From: Paenibacillus sp. J2TS4
GTDB lineage: Bacteria > Bacillota > Bacilli > Paenibacillales > NBRC-103111
DNA: 64,000 nt
Assembly (NCBI RefSeq): GCF_018403245.1
Contig: NZ_BOSH01000002.1
Coordinates: 1-64,000 of the forward strand
Direction: 5' to 3'
In this document: piece after piece, positions 24,772-33,009 of the stretch
How positions within the stretch are numbered: the stretch's first letter is position 1
How the letters are laid out: each line of letters starts with the position of its first letter
Position numbers and translations under genes: made by a program
The notes under the pieces: model-generated
Databases searched by the model: none
What the model was told of the DNA's origin: nothing
What the model saw: the letters and a program-made list of their open reading frames with translations, nothing else

Positions 24772-25689
24772 ATGAAAAAAAGGACGAGTCTTCTACAGGT
24801 CATCAACCGGAAAACACTCCCTCTGCATTTAATGCTGTTGCCTGGCGTCCTGCTTGTCTTCGTATATTGTTATATTCCGATGGCGGGCATTGTGATTGCG
24901 TTCCAGGATTTTCGGCCACTGGGCGGTCTGTTTAATGCCAGGTGGGTCGGACTCGAAAACTTCGAGTTTATTTTTAACTACCCGGGCTTTCGCCAGGCGC
25001 TTTGGAATACCGTTTATATTTCATTTATGAAAATCGTACTCGGTTTGTTCGTTCCGATCGTGATCTCCCTGCTGTTGAATGAAGTCAGGCTTCAGTTTTT
25101 CAAACGCGGCATCCAAACGCTGATATATTTGCCGCATTTTCTTTCCTGGATCATTTTGAGCGGTATTCTGATCGATATTCTTTCGCCTAAAACGGGCATC
25201 GTCAACCAGTCGCTAGGTGTCTTCGGTATTGAACCGATCTTCTTTCTGGGCGACAATCGCTGGTTCCCAATTACTCTGGTTATATCGGACGTTTGGAAGG
25301 AGTTCGGCTTCAGCACGATCATCTACCTGGCGGCGCTGACCAGCATATCGCCGACGCTTTACGAAGCTGCAGTCATGGACGGGGCGGGCCGCTGGAGACA
25401 AACATGGTACATTACCCTTCCCGGGATGAGGCCGATCATCGTATTAATGGTCACGTTAAGTCTTGGCAATGTTCTGAACGCAGGCTTCGATCAAGTATTC
25501 AACCTATACAACCCCATCGTGTACGAGAGCGGCGACATCATCGACACCATGGTCTACCGCTTCGGGATCGTCGACGCTCAATATAGCGTGGCCACGGCTA
25601 TGGGATTGTTCAAATCGGTCGTGTCCTTTGTATTCATTTCGAGTGCGTACTGGCTGGCTTATCGGTTCGCGAACTACAGGATTTTCTAG
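24772..25689 (+). CDS. ABC sugar permease (LplB type)
   Basis: Membrane subunit of about 305 residues with six predicted helices, importing the ligand of the preceding lipoprotein. The cytoplasmic EAA loop reads 'YEAAVMDGAGRWRQTWYITLPGMRP', where the ATPase docks. ATG 24772 has GGTGG upstream; GTG 24760 in frame is an alternative. No ATPase gene is in the operon, as is usual for this class, which shares a housekeeping MsmX-type ATPase encoded elsewhere. Confidence 0.9.
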   Translation: MKKRTSLLQVINRKTLPLHLMLLPGVLLVFVYCYIPMAGIVIAFQDFRPLGGLFNARWVGLENFEFIFNYPGFRQALWNTVYISFMKIVLGLFVPIVISLLLNEVRLQFFKRGIQTLIYLPHFLSWIILSGILIDILSPKTGIVNQSLGVFGIEPIFFLGDNRWFPITLVISDVWKEFGFSTIIYLAALTSISPTLYEAAVMDGAGRWRQTWYITLPGMRPIIVLMVTLSLGNVLNAGFDQVFNLYNPIVYESGDIIDTMVYRFGIVDAQYSVATAMGLFKSVVSFVFISSAYWLAYRFANYRIF

Positions 25690-25706
25690 AAGGGAGGTCA
25701 CGCTGT

Positions 25707-26588
25707 ATGTATGCCGATTCAACGGGGCGCAAAATTTTTGAGTACGTCAATTATTTGTTTCTCATTCTCGTTTCGCTTCTGTGTCTGTTGCCGTTCGTTC
25801 ATGTGCTGGCCGTTTCGTTAAGCTCGACCAGCGCGGCGACATCCGGGTTGGTGAAACTGTGGCCGGTCGATTTCACGCTGCAATCGTATATGTATATATT
25901 GAAAAAGAAAGAGTTTCTGCAAGCGTTATGGGTCTCTGTCGAACGCGTGCTGCTCGGCACATCGCTCGGCATGCTGCTGACGATTCTGCTCGCCTATCCA
26001 TTGTCCAAGGAAACACGGGTATTCAAACAGCGCACTTGGTATGTATGGTACTTCGTATTCACGATCTTATTTGGCGGAGGACTCGTTCCTTGGTTTCTGA
26101 CCATTAAATATACAGGTCTGATCGATTCCATATGGGCGCTTGTCGTTCCTGGAGCGGTTAATGTCTTCAATGTCGTACTGCTGCTCAACTTTTTTCGGGG
26201 CCTGCCCAAAGAATTGGAAGAATCGGTATTCATAGACGGCGCTGGGCATTGGACCTCGCTTTGGAAAATTTACGTTCCCCTTTCCTTGCCCGCATTGGCA
26301 ACCATTATGCTGTTTACGGTCGTCGGGCATTGGAACGCGTGGTTCGACGGCATTATTCTGATGAATTCCACGGAGAAATATCCGCTGTCCAGCTATTTGC
26401 AAACGATGATCATCAATAAAAATCTGGCTAACGTCCGTGACGAGGACATCGCGTCGCTGATCGAGGTTTCCAACCGCACGGCCAAAGCTGCGCAAATTTT
26501 TATTGGAGCGCTGCCCATGCTGATTCTCTATCCTTTCTTGCAAAAATATTTCATGAAAGGGATCGTGCTAGGCAGCGTCAAGGAGTGA
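25707..26588 (+). CDS. ABC sugar permease (LplC/YtcP type)
   Basis: Second permease half, 293 residues, six helices. The EAA loop reads 'EESVFIDGAGHWTSLWKIYVPLSLP'. It ends 'FLQKYFMKGIVLGSVKE', the typical C-terminus of YtcP-like permeases. Start ATG 25707 follows a strong gggaggt. It is the last gene of the amino-sugar operon, 17 bp after the LplB-type permease. Confidence 0.9.
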   Translation: MYADSTGRKIFEYVNYLFLILVSLLCLLPFVHVLAVSLSSTSAATSGLVKLWPVDFTLQSYMYILKKKEFLQALWVSVERVLLGTSLGMLLTILLAYPLSKETRVFKQRTWYVWYFVFTILFGGGLVPWFLTIKYTGLIDSIWALVVPGAVNVFNVVLLLNFFRGLPKELEESVFIDGAGHWTSLWKIYVPLSLPALATIMLFTVVGHWNAWFDGIILMNSTEKYPLSSYLQTMIINKNLANVRDEDIASLIEVSNRTAKAAQIFIGALPMLILYPFLQKYFMKGIVLGSVKE

Positions 26589-26701
26589 GTTTAATATGAA
26601 TGGCGGCTCATCCGCATTTGTAAAGTCTCCGAACGGAGGCAAATTATCGAGAAACCGCTGAAGCATATTAATGAAAATTGTTCTGGGGCTGTTTGTAAAT
26701 T

Positions 26702-27043
26702 TTGAGATGTATTGGGATGAGCGAAGAGGGGATGATCCCCTCTATTTTGTTGGCTCAAAGCCACCATTGCCGGATCGTAGCTTCCTGTATTCTGGTGCTG
26801 GTCAGAAATTTGACGAGAAACGCAAGGCCTTATGGATGGATAGAAAATGTGGTTACGCATAAGAAGTATAGAAGAAGAGGGTTTGGACGGATGGCACTGG
26901 AAAAAGCAATGGAAATTGCCCAGGCCAGAAATTGTTATAAGCTTATGCTGATGACCGGATCTCAACGGGAGGAAGTACACAGCTTTTATGAGGGAGCCGG
27001 GTTCGTGAAAGGAAAGAAAACCGGATTTATGATCAGCTATTAA
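26702..27043 (+). pseudogene. GNAT acetyltransferase lacking its N-terminus
   Basis: From about residue 20 on, the frame matches the C-terminal two-thirds of a GNAT protein: '[20 protein letters not shown]', then the acetyl-CoA loop '[16 protein letters not shown]' and '[17 protein letters not shown]'. The first ~55 residues of the fold are missing. There is no ribosome site at ATG 26702 or 26717. It is either a 5'-truncated gene or needs a frameshift upstream. Confidence 0.65.
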
Positions 27044-27105
27044 GGTTCGCAGCAGCGAACCAATGGATGGAAAATCATTAGTGAAATTATAGGAGGGTGA
27101 TTCCG

Positions 27106-27690
27106 ATGAACAAAAAACCGCAGCTTGTCCTTGATGCCGCCGGAGTGGTGGTCACCAATTTTTCTTCTTCGTTTTGGAGGGAAATGACAGAGGGCTCCGG
27201 AATTTCATTTGAATCTTTCATAGCTTTATTTCAGAGAGAGATGAAAGAAGTTTTGTGGACCGGAAAGATAAGCGAGAAGGAATTCTGGGAGTGGCTTAAT
27301 GAGAAGTGTCCGGCTATTGAAGACAAGGCTGCCCGTCGTTTGATGGAACGCCATATAGTGGCATTACCCGCGTATGAATGTTTAGCGGACTGGAGTTCGT
27401 GGGCAGATATTCACCTTCTAAGCAATCATCGCAGAGAATGGCTGGAAGATATATTGAAGCCGGTAGCTCCCTACATCAAGACAATTACCATATCCAGTGA
27501 AGTGGGATTGTGTAAACCCGATCCTTCTATCTATAAGCTTGTTCATTCCCGGCTAGAAGGGGGACCCATCATGTATGTCGATGATCAAGAGAAAAACCTG
27601 GACCCTGCGCGTCAGCTGGGATGGAAGGCTGTGCTGGCCGATCAGGAAGGTGCCTGGGTGGAAAGGGTAGAGGCCTTTCTTAAATCATAG
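27106..27690 (+). CDS. HAD-superfamily hydrolase
   Basis: Cytoplasmic haloacid-dehalogenase-fold phosphatase of about 194 residues. Motif I is 'LDAAGVVV', so the nucleophile Asp is present but the second acidic residue of the usual DxD is replaced by Ala, as in dehalogenase-like or YihX-type members. Motif II is 'LLSNHRREW', motif III Lys is in 'LCKPDPSIY', motif IV is 'YVDDQEKNLDPA'. ATG 27106 follows taggaggg at 9 nt; GTG 27097 sits inside the ribosome site. The substrate is unknown. Confidence 0.8.
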   Translation: MNKKPQLVLDAAGVVVTNFSSSFWREMTEGSGISFESFIALFQREMKEVLWTGKISEKEFWEWLNEKCPAIEDKAARRLMERHIVALPAYECLADWSSWADIHLLSNHRREWLEDILKPVAPYIKTITISSEVGLCKPDPSIYKLVHSRLEGGPIMYVDDQEKNLDPARQLGWKAVLADQEGAWVERVEAFLKS

Positions 27691-27846
27691 GCCCCATATA
27701 GAAGAACCTGAGTATTTTAAGGAAATCATAGACAGCTCTTATGGCAAGATTTAAGGAATAGAGAAGCTTGAAGTATCCAACAGAAGTTAGGTTTGGTGGG
27801 TATTCCCTTGAAATCGCCAGCTTGATAGAGGAAGGCAGGGAAGCAG

Positions 27847-28344
27847 ATGTTAGCCATCCGAAGACTGATTGCCTATGGAATCGACTTTATTATCCTTGCG
27901 ATGATCCTTGTGGGCGTGCAATTAATAATTAATGTAATCACGGGGGGAGGGCTATCCCGCTCGCTGCAAAGCGGCTGGGCCATCGAGCTGTGGGTGCTGC
28001 TGACGATGTCTGCTCCCGTATGGGTGTACTTTATTTACCTTGAATATCGCAAGCAGCAAACGATAGGCAAAAAAGTGATGAAGCTAAGGCTTGAAACGAT
28101 CGAAGGTCATCCAGTGAAGCTTGGGCAGGCTTTCAGCCGAACGTTGGTCAAACTGCTGCCCTGGGAGCTGACTCATATCTTTATATTGCTGCCTGAACCC
28201 TGGTGGTTCCACCCGGAAAAGCCCAATTACTTGATCTATATCCCTAATGCATTCATACTGCTGTATGCCGCTTTTTTGTTCTGGACGAAGGGAACACGGG
28301 GACTTCATGATTTAATCCCGGGGACACGTGTCGTCTCACAGTAA
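27847..28344 (+). CDS. RDD-family membrane protein
   Basis: 165 residues with three to four hydrophobic segments. The RDD signature region is seen as 'RRLIAYGIDFIILAMILVGV', with the Arg and Asp of the family name, and 'QQTIGKKVMKLRLETIEGHPV' follows as the conserved loop. The C-terminus has 'KGTRGLHDLIPGTRVV', also typical. The function of RDD proteins is mostly unknown. Ribosome site ggaaggcaggg before ATG 27847. It precedes the kinase-like regulator by 180 bp. Confidence 0.85.
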   Translation: MLAIRRLIAYGIDFIILAMILVGVQLIINVITGGGLSRSLQSGWAIELWVLLTMSAPVWVYFIYLEYRKQQTIGKKVMKLRLETIEGHPVKLGQAFSRTLVKLLPWELTHIFILLPEPWWFHPEKPNYLIYIPNAFILLYAAFLFWTKGTRGLHDLIPGTRVVSQ

Positions 28345-28524
28345 CAAGACCGAAAGGGGAAATTGCTTCTTCTTAGGTTTTATTTTTTTTGGATTATGAA
28401 AAAACACCTCTAATCTTTTTGAGTAAGGATAAGGCTTCATCTTCGTTCAGCCAGGCGATTTCCGGTATAATGAGAAGAAGAAAATTTGATTTCATTGGAA
28501 TCAAGAGAATACGAGGGAATCTCT

Positions 28525-30402
28525 ATGGAAGCCATCAAGGACGGCCTGAATCTTCCTGGATACGATGTGGACCAAATCATATATGAAGACCCCTATCTGT
28601 TCGTCTGCTATGCCTACGCGCAGAAGCGGGCTCGCCCGGCTCTGCTCAAGGTGGTGAAGGAAGGAAGCAGCACCTTCGTCGAGAATGCGAAGCTGCTGCA
28701 TGAATATGAAGGCGCCGCCCGGGTGCCGATGGACGGGATACTGCGGCCGATGGCGATCGTGCCGCACGGCAATGCTTTCATTCTGGAGTATGAGCGAGTG
28801 AACGGCGTAACGTTGCGCCGCTACTTCGAGATGCAATCGGTATCGCTTACTGCGTTCCTGGAACTCGGCATCGAAATATGCCGGATGGTCGAGGCGCTGC
28901 ATCAGCAGCAGGTGCTTCATCTCAATCTCAAGCCCGATACGATCCTCGTACAAACCGAAACGATGAGGATCTATGTGACTGGCTTCGGGTATGCCCAGTA
29001 CTTACAGCAGGATTCGGATGGCCATGCAAAAGGCCTGATGAAGCCTTCCCTGCCGGAAGGCCATCCGATCTATATGTCTCCGGAGCAGACCGGACGCATG
29101 AACTGCGAGCTCGGTCCGTATTCCGACCTGTACTCCTTGGGCGTGACTTGGTATGAACTGCTCGCAGGCGAACCTCCGTTCAAGGCCGCCAGCGCGTTGG
29201 CCTGGTCCCACGCGCATATGGCGCTGCCGCCTGTGCCGTTAGCCGTGCTGCGGCCGCAGTTGCCGGCGAAGGTTGCAGCCATTGTCATGAAGCTGCTGGA
29301 GAAGGATCCGGAAGCGCGCTATCCGGATGCGCGCACATTGCGCGCCGCGCTCGAAGAGTGCCTGGCGGAGCGGCTGAACAGCCAAGCTCCCGATGGGCCG
29401 GGGCGAACAGCCGGGGACGAAGCCGGCCGACAGTGTTCTGTAGCGGCGATGCCAACGGTCGAGCCGAGAGGCGTCCTGCCGTATCCTGCGCTGGGCCTAA
29501 CCAGCGACGCTCCCCCGCATGGGATGGCAGGAACGTTCGCGGGGGAGCTCAGCAGCGGCTATCCGCAAGCGCTCGATCTGGCGGCGATCGTCCAGGCGTC
29601 CCGCACCTTCACGGAAGGCTGGAGGGGCCGCGATCTGGCAGCCAAGCTGCTGGCCGTGATTCTAATGCAGGCGGGGGCAGGGCAGGGATATCTGATCATG
29701 CCGCGCCAGGACGAACCCTATGTGGAAGCTGCCATTAATCTGGAGGCCAACGGGGAGAGCGGCTGGTGCGAATTCCGGCCCTGCCCGCTGAGCGAGTGCG
29801 GCGAAGTGCAGAGGGAACTGGTCTATGCCGCGCTCCATTCGGGCAAGGCGATGCTTCTGCGGTCCGGGAACCGCAGGGACGATGCGGGGAAGCTTGTTAA
29901 GGAGAAGCCGCTTGAAGCGGCGACACAGACTGAAGCAGCGAAGCAGTCTGATGCGGCAACGCAGCCAACTGGAGATTCGGAAGGCTGTCCGGCCTCCGTG
30001 CTGGTGCTGTCAATTCAGCTTGATGGCCAGGTGCGTGGCTGTCTGTATCTGGTCAATCATAGGTCACGTCATGCCTTCGTCCCGGAACGTCAGGGAACGC
30101 TGCATATTCTCGCCTGCCAACTGCTATATGTGGCGGAAACCGAAGGACGAGCGCTGCCGCCGCAGCGGGAGAAGTTACAAAGCCTGGCGAAGGTGGAGAA
30201 ACTGACGGCCCGCGAGCGGGAAGTGCTGAACCTGTTGGCCCGGAGCCTGTCGAACCGAGAGATTGCAGAAGGGCTGCAAGTGTCGTTCGAGACCGTGAAG
30301 GCCCATATCAAAAATATATTCAAAAAGCTCGGTGTCGATCGGCGAATGAAGGCAGTCTCCGTAGCAAAGACGCTCGGTTGGCTGGATGAGCAGGCGCCTT
30401 AA
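28525..30402 (+). CDS. Pseudokinase-GAF-LuxR transcriptional regulator
   Basis: About 625 residues from ATG 28525 (gaggg at 7-nt spacing; a TTG start at 28486 would add 13). Residues ~1-265 have the protein-kinase fold: the beta-3 Lys in 'ALLKVV' and 'HPIYMSPEQTGRMN'. However, the HRD loop reads HLNLKP (about 132-137) and DFG reads TGFG (about 152-155), so both catalytic Asp residues are lost. A GAF-like segment follows (about 345-530), and a LuxR-type HTH ends the protein (LTAREREVLNLLARSLSNRE ... VKAHIKNIFKKLGV). The layout resembles large kinase-AAA-TPR-GAF sensors with the ATPase/TPR core missing. Likely a signal-binding transcription factor. Confidence 0.8.
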   Translation: MEAIKDGLNLPGYDVDQIIYEDPYLFVCYAYAQKRARPALLKVVKEGSSTFVENAKLLHEYEGAARVPMDGILRPMAIVPHGNAFILEYERVNGVTLRRYFEMQSVSLTAFLELGIEICRMVEALHQQQVLHLNLKPDTILVQTETMRIYVTGFGYAQYLQQDSDGHAKGLMKPSLPEGHPIYMSPEQTGRMNCELGPYSDLYSLGVTWYELLAGEPPFKAASALAWSHAHMALPPVPLAVLRPQLPAKVAAIVMKLLEKDPEARYPDARTLRAALEECLAERLNSQAPDGPGRTAGDEAGRQCSVAAMPTVEPRGVLPYPALGLTSDAPPHGMAGTFAGELSSGYPQALDLAAIVQASRTFTEGWRGRDLAAKLLAVILMQAGAGQGYLIMPRQDEPYVEAAINLEANGESGWCEFRPCPLSECGEVQRELVYAALHSGKAMLLRSGNRRDDAGKLVKEKPLEAATQTEAAKQSDAATQPTGDSEGCPASVLVLSIQLDGQVRGCLYLVNHRSRHAFVPERQGTLHILACQLLYVAETEGRALPPQREKLQSLAKVEKLTAREREVLNLLARSLSNREIAEGLQVSFETVKAHIKNIFKKLGVDRRMKAVSVAKTLGWLDEQAP

Positions 30403-30488
30403 CCGGCGGTTGATAAAATCCCCCTTTCGGGGAATTGCCCAGATTATTGAAGCACGGTAACGTGATGAGGGAATAAGCCGAAAGGGGA

Positions 30489-31169
30489 ATGAGGAAGAAG
30501 ATGAATGAGATTATGCGGGACGTGAAACATGCGCCCGCCGGGTGGGCTCCGCTTATTCTGTACTATATCGTCTTCGCGGCGGGATGGGCCGTGTGCAGAA
30601 TATGGCTGCTTCCGCCAGGAATGCCTTCGCTTTCGTGGGGACTGGTAGAAGCGGCGGTGAAGACATTCGTCTGGGTTGTGCCGGTATGTGTCTATATTAT
30701 CGCCGTGATTGGCGAGTCTCCCGTAACGTATTTAAGATGGAACCGGAAGATTGGCAGCTGGGGGTGGACGGTTATCCCGATCATCATCTGGGCTGTCTAT
30801 ACCTTCATTGTCGATCATATCGTGTTCTCGCAGCCGTTTACCGTTACTCGGAACCTGTCCGTCTGGCTGAATGTCGTGCTGCTTGCCGGCGTCCTGGAGG
30901 AGACCGTATTTCGCGGCTTCCTGCTGCGGCAACTGGCGGAACGGCTGCCGTTCGCGGGAGCGAACCTGCTGACCGGTGCGCTGTTCATTCTCATCCACGT
31001 GCCGATATGGATGAGCGGCGACATGGCGTGGCTCGATATGTTGTGGCGGGCGACAGATATGCTGCTGTTCTCTCTTGTCGCAGGTTACATGTGGCTAAGA
31101 ACAGGATCGCTATGGGCGCCAGTGCTGTTTCATACCGCCAACAACCTGTTTATCCACCTCGGTCTGTGA
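30489..31169 (+). CDS. CPBP-family intramembrane metalloprotease (CAAX-like)
   Basis: A 226-residue membrane protein with about six helices. Motif 1 is 'LEETVFRGFLLRQL', with the glutamate pair and Arg (EExxxR). Motif 2 has His in 'LFILIHVPIW', and motif 3 is 'VLFHTANNLF'. These are the residues of the Rce1/Abi glutamyl protease site. Such proteins are involved in bacteriocin immunity or peptide maturation, but no peptide gene was seen nearby. ATG 30489 after aaagggga; ATG 30501 is possible. A terminator follows at 31174. Confidence 0.85.
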   Translation: MRKKMNEIMRDVKHAPAGWAPLILYYIVFAAGWAVCRIWLLPPGMPSLSWGLVEAAVKTFVWVVPVCVYIIAVIGESPVTYLRWNRKIGSWGWTVIPIIIWAVYTFIVDHIVFSQPFTVTRNLSVWLNVVLLAGVLEETVFRGFLLRQLAERLPFAGANLLTGALFILIHVPIWMSGDMAWLDMLWRATDMLLFSLVAGYMWLRTGSLWAPVLFHTANNLFIHLGL

Positions 31170-31173
31170 GCGT

Positions 31174-31200
31174 AAGCCGTCAGGGTTCTCCTGGCGGCTT
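31174..31200 (+). terminator. Terminator after the CPBP gene
   Basis: AAGCCGTCAGG (31174-31184) pairs with CCTGGCGGCTT (31190-31200) around a 5-nt loop, with one G-U pair. The T-run is short. Confidence 0.65.
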
Positions 31201-31361
31201 ATTGCTGATTCGGAAGGTGCTGCCCGTCACCCCGTTTTGCCTTTCAAGATATGTATGGATTTCATAAAAAGGCATTTTTTGTTAGCCTTAACAAAATAAT
31301 TAAGCTATTATATTACCTAGGTAAGATTATCCATATCTATCGACATTAAGGAAGTGATAAC

Positions 31362-32130
31362 GTGGTAGTTCGCGAGACTGAACATGAAATTATAATGGTC
31401 AGACAGCACGATCATGCCCAGCTTTCCGGGGAGATTGCCAAGCATTTCAAAAGCTTCTTTACAGACGATCCCTATTTTGAGGATACGTTATTAGCTATTT
31501 ATCAGCATGATTTGGGGTGGGTCCGGTTAGATGAGGTTCCTATGTGGAACGACCGCACATCCCTTCCATTTTCTTTTATGGACTTCCCGCTGCTCCCCAA
31601 GTTAACCCATTATACGTATGGCCTGGATCAGATAGAGAGGATGAATAAATACGCCGGACTATTGTGCAGCTTGCACTATGCGTCTTTTGGCGTTTTCCGG
31701 AACAGCACGGTGCCGGAATGTATTGATTTTTCCCGGCATGAATGCTTAAGACAACATCATAGAAGAATTAAGCTTGACTAATCAAGATGACTGGATCGAG
31801 CCATTCCGATTGCTGCAGCTGTGCGATGTCGTTTCTTTATATGTCTGTTTGAATGATCCGGGGGTTCGTAAAGAACAGGAATATCCTCGATATGCCGATG
31901 GATTCGAAGACTCAGAGATGTTCAACCCTATAGGAGAAGGTCGTCTGGTGGCCGAGTGGGTTAATGATAAAGAAATCAAGATAAGCCCCAACCCATTCGA
32001 TCAGAGCTTTGTCGCCACTTTAAAGCAGAAGCAAGTGCCCAAGAAGCTGGTACAGGAAGCGGGGATTGCAGAAGCCTACAACCAAACAGCGTGGGTAGAG
32101 CAAGAAGTGATATTCAGGGGCGGCTCCTAA
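31362..32130 (+). pseudogene. DUF3891 protein split by a frameshift
   Basis: Two frames together make one DUF3891-family protein of about 250 residues. The first (GTG 31362 after aaggaag) runs from 'RETEHEIIMVRQHDHAQLSG' through 'YQHDLGWVRLDEVP' to a stop at 31779. The second, shifted by one base, continues with 'WIEPFRLLQLCDVVSLYVCL' through 'PFDQSFVATLKQKQVPKKL' to 32130. The shift must lie near 31765-31780, where RRIKL is followed by either D-stop or TNQDDW. The family has conserved His/Asp residues suggesting a metal site, function unknown. A sequencing error would look the same. Confidence 0.8.
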
Positions 32131-32154
32131 GGGTACCAAGCTGATCCGGCTCCG

Positions 32155-32889
32155 CTACCGTCTGGCAGAAGTTCTCTGCAGTTGGCGGTAATCCAGGACA
32201 AGACGCAGACCTAATAAACATAGGGTAAGCCAGACTCCCCCGGCAGCATAACCGGCGAGAACATCGCTAGGGTAATGGACCCCGAGATAGATCCGGCTTG
32301 TCCCCACCAACAAAATAATGATACTCGTTGATATAACAATAGTGATCTTTGGCATCCTTGAAATTAGAAACATGTAGCACAAGATGCCCAGCATCCCGTA
32401 TAAAATAAAAGAACTCATGGAATGCCCGCTCGGAAAACTATAACCGGTTTCCTCAATTAGTCGATGCAGGGAAGGTCTCTCCCTTTGATAAAACGACTTC
32501 AGCCCCAGGTTAAAAAGCGCCCCTCCCCCCAGCGCAATAACTAGAAACAGAGCTTCCCACCGTTTCTTATGCCAGATCATCAGGACGCTGGAGACTATCA
32601 GAAGCGTAGTCAAAAACACTTTGGAGCCAAGAAATGTGAAGCATTTCATTAGGAGCGTAAGCTTGGGAGAGATGAGGGACTGGACCGATTCAATGATCTG
32701 TTGATCCAAGAGGATCCATTCAGATTCCGTGATTTCATCCGCAATTTTTGCGAATATGAACGTGAGTATGAAAATCACGATAATCAAGATGATTCTATAT
32801 ATTATCGAGGATGAAGACTTTCGGTATTGTTCCATGATCTGCGTAAAGGATACTGAGCGACTTGAGTCCTGAGCGGAATTTACGTCCAT
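32155..32889 (-). CDS. PAP2-family membrane phosphatase
   Basis: A 244-residue membrane-bound acid phosphatase-like enzyme with five or six helices. The catalytic motifs are KSFYQRERP (motif 1), 'SFPSGHSM' (motif 2) and 'SRIYLGVHYPSDV' (motif 3, His nucleophile). Such enzymes dephosphorylate undecaprenyl pyrophosphate, phosphatidic acid or similar lipids on the outer face of the membrane. It points leftward toward the DUF3891 remnant. The start at ATG 32889 has a weak ribosome site, and ATG 32838 is an alternative. Confidence 0.9.
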   Translation of the reverse strand: MDVNSAQDSSRSVSFTQIMEQYRKSSSSIIYRIILIIVIFILTFIFAKIADEITESEWILLDQQIIESVQSLISPKLTLLMKCFTFLGSKVFLTTLLIVSSVLMIWHKKRWEALFLVIALGGGALFNLGLKSFYQRERPSLHRLIEETGYSFPSGHSMSSFILYGMLGILCYMFLISRMPKITIVISTSIIILLVGTSRIYLGVHYPSDVLAGYAAGGVWLTLCLLGLRLVLDYRQLQRTSARR

Positions 32890-33009
32890 CTCTTGTTAGT
32901 CATGTTCCTTTACTCCTCCTCTTATGATCGATAAGTGATATTCTACTTATTTTTACTCTAAATCGACAGCTAAATCAAATTCGCAGGAGAAGAGGATGGA
33001 GTTGGAAGA

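Noticed and set aside
26671..26700. MKIVLGLFV identical to a segment of the permease at 24772-25689
   Set aside because: Only nine codons match and flanking codons do not; a stop lies just upstream. Possibly recombination debris, but too short to call.
31313..31324. 12-bp palindrome TTACCTAGGTAA as a metalloregulator box
   Set aside because: It does not match the MntR or Fur consensus and no metal genes are adjacent; kept only as a note.
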